Under the pieces are notes generated by a model. It was not told the origin of the DNA. It searched no databases and was given only the letters and a program-made list of their open reading frames with translations. Positions 11,798 through 18,595 of a stretch of DNA of 18,595 bases are shown in pieces. This DNA is from Candidatus Pelearchaeum sp. (GTDB lineage: Archaea; Thermoproteota; Nitrososphaeria_A; Caldarchaeales; Caldarchaeaceae): NCBI GenBank assembly GCA_015520425.1, contig WAQC01000005.1, forward strand, positions 1-18,595, written 5' to 3'. The first letter of the stretch is position 1; every line of letters begins with the position of its first letter. The position numbers were made by a program, and so were the translations under genes.

Positions 11798-11809
11798 TGG
11801 GTGGAGTGT

Positions 11810-12433
11810 TCAGCTAGTGGAAAGACTACGTAGAGCGTAGGCTATCCTCTGAACCACCGTTATGAACGCCAGTATTGAGACCGTTATCACGGACAACGCT
11901 AGAGCCTGCCTCCAGACTGGTGTTAGTAGGGTGGCTATTATGAAGATTATAACGCGCACCCACCTCTCGCCTATTCCTACGCCAGCCATGGCCACGCCTA
12001 GGGCTTCGCCGCGCGCACGTATGTAGCTCACCAGCATGGCCAGTGCCAGCATTACCAGAACTAGAATAGGCTCAACCAAGCCCGTGAGAGCTATGCCCAG
12101 TGCGATAAGTGTGTCAGATACCCTGTCGGTTGTTGAGTCTATTAGCGCGCCCGTCTTTGTGGTTCTGCCCTGCCTCCTCGCGACCGCGCCGTCAAGCCCG
12201 TCAAGAAGGCCGCCCGCCATCAACGCGGCCCCAGCGTAGATTGCGTAGAAATCTCCCTGATACCTGATAAGCGTGTAAAGATAGGCGGCTAGCGCCGTTA
12301 AGAGTAGCCCTCCCAAAGTTATGATATGCGGACTAACCCCCGAAGCAGCCAAGAAATCAGCCACGCGGCCGAAGCTCTTCTCAAACAACCTACGTCCAAC
12401 ATCCGCTAGGGAGCCGCTGAACCGAGTAGCCAT
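11810..12433 (-). CDS. CDP-alcohol phosphotransferase, probable archaetidylinositol-phosphate synthase
   Basis: 207 residues from the ATG at 12431-12433. The family motif D-x2-DG-x2-AR-x8-G-x3-D-x3-D is complete: DGLDGAVAR, then G-x3-D and STTD (D78, D81, D99, D103, all metal or catalytic residues). Around it lie about five to six hydrophobic helices, as in integral-membrane members that join a polar head group to CDP-archaeol. The single-domain size and crenarchaeal context fit archaetidylinositol-phosphate synthase, but other head-group specificities cannot be ruled out from sequence. An in-frame ATG at 12463 lies in the TATA-like box TACTTATATG, so the later start is chosen. The small Zn-finger gene is divergent across 81 bp. 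Confidence 0.8.
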   Translation of the reverse strand: MATRFSGSLADVGRRLFEKSFGRVADFLAASGVSPHIITLGGLLLTALAAYLYTLIRYQGDFYAIYAGAALMAGGLLDGLDGAVARRQGRTTKTGALIDSTTDRVSDTLIALGIALTGLVEPILVLVMLALAMLVSYIRARGEALGVAMAGVGIGERWVRVIIFIIATLLTPVWRQALALSVITVSILAFITVVQRIAYALRSLSTS

Positions 12434-12460
12434 AAGCGAGCCGAAGAATATCAGCGAATT

Positions 12461-12470
12461 CATATAAGTA
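12461..12470 (-). promoter_or_regulatory. TATA box for the CDP-alcohol phosphotransferase gene
   Basis: The minus strand reads TACTTATATG, predicting a start near 12440, 7 nt before the ATG at 12433. On the plus strand the same A/T-rich block (CATATAAGTATAAC) could serve the divergent gene at 12515. Confidence 0.5.
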
Positions 12471-12514
12471 TAACATCACCCAATGAAGGCTGTCGTGGAG
12501 AGGGCGAGCTAGGC

Positions 12515-12721
12515 TTGGGTAAGGTTGCTAAAGGTGTTTCATGCAGCGTTCAGGGCTGCTCTGATAAGGCGGTAATATCGCTAGCCTCAGCCAACGTGGC
12601 GAAATACTTGAGCGTCAGCAAGAGCGAAAAGAAAGCCTATCTCTGCAGGGAGCATTATAAGCAGTATAAGAAGATGAGCAAGCATGAACGAGAGTTGGAG
12701 AGGGCTAGGTTCCGCCTATAA
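12515..12721 (+). CDS. Small zinc-finger-like protein
   Basis: 68 residues. CSVQGC and CREH, 34 residues apart, form a probable zinc site with three Cys and one His (C-x4-C ... C-x2-H). The C-terminal 25 residues (HYKQYKKMSKHERELERARF) are a long basic helix suited to nucleic-acid contact. Basic residues dominate, and I would expect an RNA- or ribosome-associated role, but no function is established. The start is TTG 12515; GAGAGGGCGAG upstream is a weak ribosome-binding site. ThrRS follows after 54 bp with its own TATA-like box. Confidence 0.7.
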   Translation: MGKVAKGVSCSVQGCSDKAVISLASANVAKYLSVSKSEKKAYLCREHYKQYKKMSKHERELERARFRL

Positions 12722-12729
12722 ATTCCACC

Positions 12730-12738
12730 ATTAAATAC
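12730..12738 (+). promoter_or_regulatory. TATA box for thrS
   Basis: ATTAAATAC predicts a start near 12760 and a leader of about 16 nt holding GGGGGAAGG and GTGAGG before the TTG at 12776. Confidence 0.5.
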
Positions 12739-12775
12739 TGCATGGCTGGCTGAAGAAGGGGGAAGGCGTGAGGCC

Positions 12776-14605
12776 TTGCGGCTGCTGGAGTTTCATGTGG
12801 ATTTCATAGAGTATGAGCCTGTGAGGAAGGAGATTGAGCTGGCGGAAGAGGCTGAGAAAAAGCCTCATCGCGTTGATGATGCTCTAGTAATGTTTGTCAG
12901 CGTTGAGCCTGATGATGACGAGTCTGTGGCTGAGGCGGCGGTTGCGGATGCGCATGAATATATGAGCCGCCTCAAGGTGCAGCGTCTAGTAATCTACCCC
13001 TTCGCCCACCTAAGCAACGCTCTAGCCAGACCACAACATGCGTTAGAGCTTCTAAAATTAATGGAGGAGAAGGCGCGGGAGAAGGGTTTAGAGGTTGTCA
13101 GAACACCATTCGGCTGGAACAAAGCTCTACGCCTCAGCGTTAAGGGGCATCCACTAGCGGAGCGCTCGCGGAACTTCACAAAACAACGCGAAGAACAGAA
13201 ACCAACAACACTGACAAAGACATACTACATACTCGCAACGGATGGAAAGCTCTACAAACCAGAAGAATACACGTGGAGCGAGGGAGGAGAAGCATTCAGG
13301 AATATGGTAGAGAGAGAAGCCCTCGGAAGAGAATCCCCAGCCACTGGACAGCCAGAATACATCAAGATACTCAAGCGCTTCGGCATAGATTGGGAGGAGA
13401 TGTCAGACTTGGGACATATGCGCTACGGGCCAGAGGGGGCTATAATCTTTGACTTGCTGGTAGCTTATGCGGAGCAGGTAGCCCGTGAGGTTGGGATTCC
13501 CGTCTATAGCGTTAAGGGGACTAACATGTTCAGCCTGGAGAGCAAGCCCATACGCGAGCACGCTGGGCTGTTCGGCCAAAGGATGTATAAGGTTGACGTT
13601 GAGGGGCGGAGCTACGTCATGCGCTACGCGGCGTGCTTCCAGCAGTTCGCACTAGCCAAGGACTGGGTAATAAGCTACCGCCACCTCCCCTTCGGCGAGT
13701 TTGAGGTAGCAGACAGCTACAGGCTAGAACAGTCAGGAGAGCTCGTCCTAGGCTTCAGACTCAGAAGAATGAACATGCCAGACTTCCACATCTTCTGCAA
13801 AGACATAGAAGAAGCTAAGCAAGTATTCAAGAAAGTTCATTCAAAAATATACGAGGAGATAGAGAAAATCGGCCGCGACTATGTTTCACTCTATAACCTT
13901 ACGTCGCGGAAATTCTTTGAGGAGAATCGTGATTTCTTCATGGATTTGGTGAAGCGGGAGCGGAAGCCTGTGCTACTCGCCTTCTACCCAGAGGACAGCA
14001 ACTACTACTGGGTTCTGAACATAGAGTATCATATCATAGATAAGATGGGTAGGCCACGCGAGATAGGGACTGTGCAGATTGACGTAGGCAACGCGGAGCG
14101 CTTCAACATACGCTACGTTGATAGAGACGGCTCGCACCGCTATCCAGTCATACTGCATACAGCCATACTTGGAACGATAGAGCGCTGGCTCTACACGCTA
14201 GTAGATACGGCGTTGCAACGAGAGCCGCATATGTTGCCTACGTGGATATGCCCTATACAGGCTAGAATAATCCCCGTCAACGATAAATACGTTAAGAAAG
14301 CGACGACGATAGCTGAGAAGATGGCTAAGAATAACATAAGAGCAGATGTTGATGACCGAGACGATACGCTTGACCGAAAGATTCGCGACGCAGAGGTTAT
14401 GTGGATACCATATATAATAATCGTAGGGAAGAAGGAAATAAGCTCTGGAAAGCTCTCAGTAAGAATCAGAAGCAGCAGGGAGATTAAGCAGATGACGCTC
14501 AACACGCTTATAAAGCGCATAACAGGCGAGACACGCGGCTATCCCTGGAAGCCCCTAACCCTGCCCATGCTAGTCTCCCAAAGACCCGTGTACGCCAGCA
14601 GATAA
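12776..14605 (+). CDS. thrS: Threonyl-tRNA synthetase, archaeal type with editing domain
   Basis: 609 residues. Residues 1-140 are the archaeal DTD-like editing domain: RLLEFHVDFIEYEP at the start, YPFAHLSN with the key His, and PFGWNKALRLSVKGHPLAE with the Lys, His and Glu expected at the editing site. The class II core follows: motif 2 region SYRHLPFGEFEVADSYRLEQ, and the zinc ligands in AACFQQF (Cys), DFHIFC (His) and HTAILG (His). The anticodon-binding domain is PTWICPIQARIIPVNDKY to the end. It charges tRNA-Thr and clears Ser-tRNA-Thr. In several crenarchaea (Sulfolobus, Aeropyrum) these functions are split into two proteins; here they are fused. TTG 12776 is the start, as RLLEFH must be at the N-terminus. 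Confidence 0.95.
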   Translation: MRLLEFHVDFIEYEPVRKEIELAEEAEKKPHRVDDALVMFVSVEPDDDESVAEAAVADAHEYMSRLKVQRLVIYPFAHLSNALARPQHALELLKLMEEKAREKGLEVVRTPFGWNKALRLSVKGHPLAERSRNFTKQREEQKPTTLTKTYYILATDGKLYKPEEYTWSEGGEAFRNMVEREALGRESPATGQPEYIKILKRFGIDWEEMSDLGHMRYGPEGAIIFDLLVAYAEQVAREVGIPVYSVKGTNMFSLESKPIREHAGLFGQRMYKVDVEGRSYVMRYAACFQQFALAKDWVISYRHLPFGEFEVADSYRLEQSGELVLGFRLRRMNMPDFHIFCKDIEEAKQVFKKVHSKIYEEIEKIGRDYVSLYNLTSRKFFEENRDFFMDLVKRERKPVLLAFYPEDSNYYWVLNIEYHIIDKMGRPREIGTVQIDVGNAERFNIRYVDRDGSHRYPVILHTAILGTIERWLYTLVDTALQREPHMLPTWICPIQARIIPVNDKYVKKATTIAEKMAKNNIRADVDDRDDTLDRKIRDAEVMWIPYIIIVGKKEISSGKLSVRIRSSREIKQMTLNTLIKRITGETRGYPWKPLTLPMLVSQRPVYASR

Positions 14606-14628
14606 CCCAATTATTGTTGTTGCGATAG

Positions 14629-14637
14629 CTTAAATAC
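14629..14637 (+). promoter_or_regulatory. TATA box for sufS
   Basis: CTTAAATAC is centred about 29 bp before the ATG at 14662, predicting a nearly leaderless transcript. Confidence 0.6.
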
Positions 14638-14661
14638 GCCAGGCCGAGGTATAGGGCTAGG

Positions 14662-15900
14662 ATGGAAGGCCAGGCCTCGCTGGACGTGCAGAAGATAAGG
14701 GAGGACTTCCCAATCTTCAGCCGCGCACCGCGCGGCAAGCCATTAGTTTATCTAGACTCTGCCGCAACAAGCCAAAAACCTAGGCAAGTGATAGAAGCCG
14801 TAAAACGCTTCTACGAGGAGTATAACTCCAACGTCCATCGCGGTATCTACTCTATAAGCATAGAAGCGACTGAAGCATACGAAGAAGCCAGGCGCAGGAT
14901 AGCGCGTTTCATAAACGCGAGGAGCCACCGCGAGATAGTCTTCGTTAGGGGAACCACCGAAGCCCTAAACCTAGTCGCATACGCGTGGGCTTTGAGGAAG
15001 CTAAAGAAAGATGATAAAATACTCCTAACCGAGATGGAGCATCACAGCAACATCGTCCCCTGGCAGTTGATAGCGCGCGAGAAGGGCCTAAAGCTTGAAT
15101 ACATACCCATACGCGGGGATGGAACCCTTGATACATCAGGGCTGGACAGTTATCATGACTTCAGGATATTCAGCTTCGTGTATAGCTCAAATGTTCTGGG
15201 AACAATTAACGATGTTAAACAGCTTGTGAGGTTCGCGCATAGTCGTGGTGCTTTGGCTGTTATAGACGCAGCCCAGGCCGTGCCTCACATGAAGATAGAC
15301 GTGCAGGAGCTGGACTGTGATTTCCTAGCGTTCAGCGGCCACAAGATGCTGGGTCCAACTGGGATAGGTGTTCTCTACGCGAAGCGGGAGCTGCTGGAGG
15401 AGATGGAGCCATTCATGGGTGGTGGTGAGATGATACGCGAGGTGCATCTCCACGAGTCGCGCTGGAATGATGTCCCATGGAAGTTTGAGGCTGGAACACC
15501 CAACATAGCGGGCGCAATCGGACTTAAAGCAGCGGTTGACTACCTAGAAGGAATAGGAATGGATAATGTGCGCATGCATGAGATAAGCCTCACACGGTAC
15601 GCTACGGAGCTGCTTATGGAGATTCCAGGGATGAGGATATATGGGCCCTTAAACCCTGAGAAGAGGAGTGGCCTTCTCGCATTTACCTTGGGAGACATAC
15701 ACGCTCATGACTTGGCTACATTCTTGGACGAGGAGGGGATATGCGTTAGAGCTGGCCATCACTGCGCCATGCCCATACACACCCGACTAGGTGTTCCAGC
15801 AACCACGCGCGCCAGCTTCTACGTATATAATACCCACGAGGATATTGAGCGTTTGGCAGAAGCTTTGAAGAAGGCAGCCCAAGTATTCAAGATAGTATGA
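14662..15900 (+). CDS. sufS: SufS-type cysteine desulfurase
   Basis: 412 residues, the family length. IREDFPIFSRAPRGKPLVYLDSAATSQ is abbreviated here as the N-terminal signature at 12-38; TEMEHHSNIVPW has the PLP-stacking His; DAAQAVPHM has the Asp and Gln that hold PLP; FSGHKMLGPTG carries the PLP lysine K228; RAGHHCAMPIHTRLG carries the persulfide cysteine C368. It frees sulfur from L-cysteine (or selenium from selenocysteine) as an enzyme-bound persulfide for Fe-S cluster assembly. The short loop around C368 is that of group II (SufS), not NifS/IscS. No sufB, sufC or sufD gene and no U-type scaffold is adjacent. Confidence 0.94.
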   Translation: MEGQASLDVQKIREDFPIFSRAPRGKPLVYLDSAATSQKPRQVIEAVKRFYEEYNSNVHRGIYSISIEATEAYEEARRRIARFINARSHREIVFVRGTTEALNLVAYAWALRKLKKDDKILLTEMEHHSNIVPWQLIAREKGLKLEYIPIRGDGTLDTSGLDSYHDFRIFSFVYSSNVLGTINDVKQLVRFAHSRGALAVIDAAQAVPHMKIDVQELDCDFLAFSGHKMLGPTGIGVLYAKRELLEEMEPFMGGGEMIREVHLHESRWNDVPWKFEAGTPNIAGAIGLKAAVDYLEGIGMDNVRMHEISLTRYATELLMEIPGMRIYGPLNPEKRSGLLAFTLGDIHAHDLATFLDEEGICVRAGHHCAMPIHTRLGVPATTRASFYVYNTHEDIERLAEALKKAAQVFKIV

Positions 15901-15939
15901 TTTATAAAACAACATAACATCTTCCACGCGAGCGGAGGT
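15901..15939 (+). promoter_or_regulatory. Promoter and ribosome-binding site for the beta-oxidation genes
   Basis: TTTATAAAA (15901-15909), just after the sufS stop, predicts a start near 15931. GGAGGT (15934-15939) is a strong Shine-Dalgarno sequence 8 nt before the TTG at 15948 and decides that start. Confidence 0.6.
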
Positions 15940-15947
15940 AGTGGTTA

Positions 15948-17921
15948 TTGAGGATAGTTGTGGTTGGAGCAGGGGTAATGGGGCATGGAATAGCGGAGAT
16001 AGCTGCCCTCGCTGGATATGAAACAACCCTCGTGGATATAAGTGATGATATACTCTCTAAAGCTCTCCAGAAGATTGAATGGAGTCTTAAAAAATTCGTT
16101 GAGAAGAAGCGTATAAGTGAGGAGCAGGCCAAGCAGGCTCTGGGGAGAATAAAAACCACCACAGACCTGGCAGCAGCTTCACGCAGTGCTGATGTAGTTA
16201 TAGAGGCGGTGCCAGAAGACATAAACCTCAAGAAGAAGATATTCGCCACAATTGACGCTAACGCCCCAGCAGAAGCCATACTCGCTACGAACACGAGCAC
16301 GCTACCAATAAGTGAGATAGCATCCGCAACCAAGCGGCCCGAATATGTAGTCGGTATGCACTTCTTCAACCCACCACCACTAATGCCGCTGGTTGAAGTC
16401 ATACGCGGCGAGAAAACAAGCGATGACGTGATAAGGAAAACAGCGGAGCTGGCGAAGAGCTTTGGTAAAGAAGTGGTGATATGCCATAAGGATGTCCCTG
16501 GCTTTATCGTGAATAGAATCGTGGGCCCGCTCCTGAATGAGGCTTGCTGGATGGTTCATCGCGGGGAGGCTACGCCTGTGGAGATTGACTCCGCTGTCCG
16601 CTATAAGGCAGGCCTCCCTATGGGCCTGCTTGAGCTGGCCGACTACACGGGGATAGACGTAACATACCTGGCTGGCGAGTCTGTGAGAGCACGCGACCCA
16701 GCTAATGTTCTTCCATGCCCGCTCTTCAAGGAGTATTATGAGAAGGGTAAGCTGGGCCAGAAGAGTGGTGAGGGCTTCTACAAGTATGGGAAGGGGATGT
16801 ATGAGAGGCCGAGCATACCGCGCGAGGCTGGGGAGAAGCTAGACATAGTGCGCATAATGGCTGTGGGCATAAACGCGGCGGCGTGGCTTGTTAGGAATGG
16901 CGTAGCATCAACAGAGGATGTGGAGCGGGCTGTAAAGCTCGGATTGGGATTCCCGAAGGGAATACTGGAGATGGCAGATGAGTGGGGGATAGACCGCGTA
17001 GTAGCGGTGCTTAACGAGCTGCGCGAGAAATATGGCGACTACTACGCTCCAGACCCGCTACTTACAAAACTGCTATCTGAGGGGAAACTGGGCGTAAAGG
17101 CTGGCGCTGGCTTCCACAACTACGCAACAGGAGAGAAGAAATACAGCGAGATACTAGTTAAGAAGGAAGGCCATATCGCGTGGGTTATCCTCAACAGGCC
17201 GCAGAGACTAAACGCCCTAACGCTCACGATGGCTGACGAGCTTATTGACGCGCTGGACAAGCTTACGGCAGACGGCGATGTCCGTGTTATAGTTCTACGC
17301 GGAGCGGGAGACCGCGCATTCTCAGCAGGCGCAGACGTAACAGCATTCACAGAGGTCCCAGCACCTCATGCTGTTGTGGAGCTCTCCCAGAAATTCCAAG
17401 CCATGATGGACAAGGTTGAAGCTACACCAAAACCAGTAATCGCAGCTATAGACGGCTTCGCGCTAGGCGGAGGATGCGAGCTTATACAGGCGTGTGATTT
17501 TAGAATCGCCACTACGCGCTCAGAGTTCGGCCAGCCTGAGATAAGGCTCGGCCTAATCCCAGGAGCAGGCGGAACCCAGAGGCTCGTGAAGCTTGTCGGC
17601 CTAGCCAAGGCCAAGGAGCTGGTCATGCTGGGAGAGCGTATAAACGCCGAGGAAGCCCATCGGATAGGGCTCATCAACAAACTCGTACCACCAGAAAGGT
17701 TTGAGGAGGAAGTGAGGAGCTTCGCCAACAAGCTCGCAGAAATGCCGCCCATCGCCCTGAAAGCGGCTAAACTAGCCCTAAACTACGGCACACAATCGCC
17801 GCTCTCAATAGGATTAACACTGGAAAGAGGACTATTCAGCCTACTCTTCTCAACAAAAGACTTCATGGAAGGAGTATCAGCATTCCTATCCAAACGAAAA
17901 CCAGAATTCAAGGGTGAGTAA
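15948..17921 (+). CDS. Bifunctional 3-hydroxyacyl-CoA dehydrogenase/enoyl-CoA hydratase
   Basis: 657 residues with the order dehydrogenase then hydratase. Residues 1-180 are an NAD-binding Rossmann domain (VVGAGVMGHGIAEIA); VGMHFFNPPPLMPLVEVI is the dehydrogenase signature with the catalytic His; two C-terminal dehydrogenase repeats (PGFIVNRIVGPLLNEA, then a second one near 295-385) follow. From about 405 is a crotonase domain: FSAGADV (oxyanion hole), GGGCELIQACDF (E511) and FGQPEIRLGLIPGAGGTQRL (E531) hold both catalytic Glu. The protein hydrates enoyl-CoA and oxidises 3-hydroxyacyl-CoA; this order is the archaeal fusion, opposite to bacterial FadB. In some Thermoproteota the homologue acts in the crotonyl-CoA step of CO2 fixation. 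TTG 15948 follows GGAGGT. The SCP2 gene is 32 bp downstream. Confidence 0.93.
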   Translation: MRIVVVGAGVMGHGIAEIAALAGYETTLVDISDDILSKALQKIEWSLKKFVEKKRISEEQAKQALGRIKTTTDLAAASRSADVVIEAVPEDINLKKKIFATIDANAPAEAILATNTSTLPISEIASATKRPEYVVGMHFFNPPPLMPLVEVIRGEKTSDDVIRKTAELAKSFGKEVVICHKDVPGFIVNRIVGPLLNEACWMVHRGEATPVEIDSAVRYKAGLPMGLLELADYTGIDVTYLAGESVRARDPANVLPCPLFKEYYEKGKLGQKSGEGFYKYGKGMYERPSIPREAGEKLDIVRIMAVGINAAAWLVRNGVASTEDVERAVKLGLGFPKGILEMADEWGIDRVVAVLNELREKYGDYYAPDPLLTKLLSEGKLGVKAGAGFHNYATGEKKYSEILVKKEGHIAWVILNRPQRLNALTLTMADELIDALDKLTADGDVRVIVLRGAGDRAFSAGADVTAFTEVPAPHAVVELSQKFQAMMDKVEATPKPVIAAIDGFALGGGCELIQACDFRIATTRSEFGQPEIRLGLIPGAGGTQRLVKLVGLAKAKELVMLGERINAEEAHRIGLINKLVPPERFEEEVRSFANKLAEMPPIALKAAKLALNYGTQSPLSIGLTLERGLFSLLFSTKDFMEGVSAFLSKRKPEFKGE

Positions 17922-17953
17922 TGGATATAGCGTAGCGGGTGGTGTAGAGATAC

Positions 17954-18301
17954 GTGAGCGGAGAGGACGCATTCCAAGTATTGAGCACGATAGTAGCTAG
18001 GGCTAATGAGATTCAGGAGGTTAGGCAGAAGATAGCCAACTGGGATAAGGTCTTCCAGTTCAAGCCAGGCGATGCCGAGCCCTTCATACTACAGGCCACA
18101 AATGGTGTTCTCAACGTTAGCAAGGGATTACACCCAAACCCAACAGCAACACTTGAAGCGTCGCACCAAGACCTGCTGGCTATGATGAAGGGAGAGCTGG
18201 ACCCTGTTAAGGCTTTCTTCTCAGGGAGGCTTAAGATAAAGGGTGATGTCTTCGCCACGCAGGAGCTAAACTCCATACTTCAGACGGTCCAGAAGAAATA
18301 G
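17954..18301 (+). CDS. SCP2 sterol-carrier-like lipid-binding protein
   Basis: 115 residues. The SCP2 fold is shown by FQFKPGDAEPFILQATNGVL (paired strands), then NPTATLEASHQDLLAMMKGE and DPVKAFFSGRLKIKGD, the family's C-terminal signature, before a final helix. SCP2 proteins carry acyl-CoA or other lipids in a hydrophobic tunnel. The GTG start at 17954 is preceded by GGGTGGTG at 17938-17945. Only 32 bp separates it from the beta-oxidation fusion, with no TATA-like box, so the two are probably one transcript; it may present acyl-CoA to the fusion enzyme. Eukaryotic peroxisomal multifunctional enzyme fuses the same functions in one chain. Confidence 0.85.
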   Translation: MSGEDAFQVLSTIVARANEIQEVRQKIANWDKVFQFKPGDAEPFILQATNGVLNVSKGLHPNPTATLEASHQDLLAMMKGELDPVKAFFSGRLKIKGDVFATQELNSILQTVQKK

Positions 18302-18326
18302 CCAAAGGGTATGATGGTGGTGTTCT

Positions 18327-18595
18327 TCATATCTTCTTGAGATAGCGGCCCAGCTCTTCTACCGTGTTTATCCCTAAGCGTCTTGCTGCCGAGAGTCTGC
18401 GGTAGTAGAAGAGGTCTACGTTTATTCCCTGGCTCGTCAGCTCCCTTACTACGCGTTTAGTCATTCTCTCGCCTTCGCTGTCAAAGTCCAGTAGCAGTAT
18501 TACTCGTTTGTTGATGTGTTGTGTGAAGATTGTTTTCCTGAGCTCGCGGAGGAGTATTACCTTCCCCGATACGCCCAACATGCTTAGGGCATGTC
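18327..18595 (-). CDS. Small Toprim-domain protein, 5' part outside the window
   Basis: The frame is open to the right edge (the codons before ATG 18581 read H-A-L-S), so the gene is truncated at its start; about 89 residues are seen. VILLLDFDSEGERMTKRV is the second Toprim acidic motif (D-x-D-x-x-G/E), and HALSMLGVSGKV fits the region after the missing N-terminal Glu motif. The end reads RLGINTVEELGRYLKK. Small archaeal Toprim proteins resemble the RNase M5/DnaG-type domain and are expected to act on RNA or DNA, but no substrate is known. The ATG at 18579-18581 is probably internal, not the real start. It is convergent with the SCP2 gene (25-bp gap). Confidence 0.75.
   Translation of the reverse strand, partial: HALSMLGVSGKVILLRELRKTIFTQHINKRVILLLDFDSEGERMTKRVVRELTSQGINVDLFYYRRLSAARRLGINTVEELGRYLKKI

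Overview
The window looks like chromosomal DNA of a thermophilic Thermoproteota (crenarchaeal) archaeon; I cannot place it at genus level. The case rests on gene content: AglB-type oligosaccharyltransferase, a RadA paralogue, archaeal CoaD, a PDCD5-like protein, an arcadin-1-like protein, archaeal-type ThrRS with its own editing domain, a CDP-alcohol phosphotransferase and a 3-hydroxyacyl-CoA dehydrogenase/enoyl-CoA hydratase fusion. Signal use agrees: A/T-rich TATA-like boxes lie about 26 bp before the probable transcript start, many genes look leaderless or nearly so, and TTG starts are very common. The coding sequence is dense on both strands; I see no mobile element, CRISPR array, rRNA or prophage.

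Layout. 1-607: N-terminal part of AglB on the minus strand, divergent from a small three-helix membrane protein (699-1130) that resembles the membrane part of OST3/OST6. 1127-2169: a minus-strand RadA/RadB-like ATPase divergent from a short ASCH/PUA protein. 2173-2844: an AIM24-family protein. 2957-3051: a minus-strand tRNA-Cys(GCA) gene carrying an insertion of about 23 nt. 3064-4243: three small membrane proteins, the middle one a membrane-anchored winged-helix regulator, with a perfect 8-bp inverted repeat in the divergent promoter. 4396-6147: a B12-domain-type radical SAM enzyme. 6185-7162: a Yip1-like membrane protein with an extracytoplasmic insert. 7159-7887: CoaD with an HTH-like N-terminal extension.

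8003-9748: a coiled-coil protein and TldD. 9763-9984: a CDGSH iron-sulfur protein. 10157-10889: a PDCD5-like protein and an ArsC/Spx-like thioredoxin-fold protein with a 1-nt gap. 10970-11797: GcvH and an arcadin-1-like protein. 11810-12433: CDP-alcohol phosphotransferase, divergent from a small Zn-finger protein (12515-12721). 12776-14605: ThrRS. 14662-15900: SufS-type cysteine desulfurase. 15948-18301: the beta-oxidation fusion enzyme followed by an SCP2 lipid-carrier protein. 18327-18595: 5'-truncated Toprim protein on the minus strand.

Together these are mostly housekeeping functions: protein N-glycosylation, CoA synthesis, acyl-CoA oxidation, ether-lipid head-group synthesis, Fe-S supply and translation. 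The least explained parts are the OST3-like/AglB pair, the tRNA-Cys insertion, and the membrane-regulator cluster with its operator-like repeat. There is no gene-free stretch over 300 bases. All assignments come from reading motifs by eye; no database search was run.
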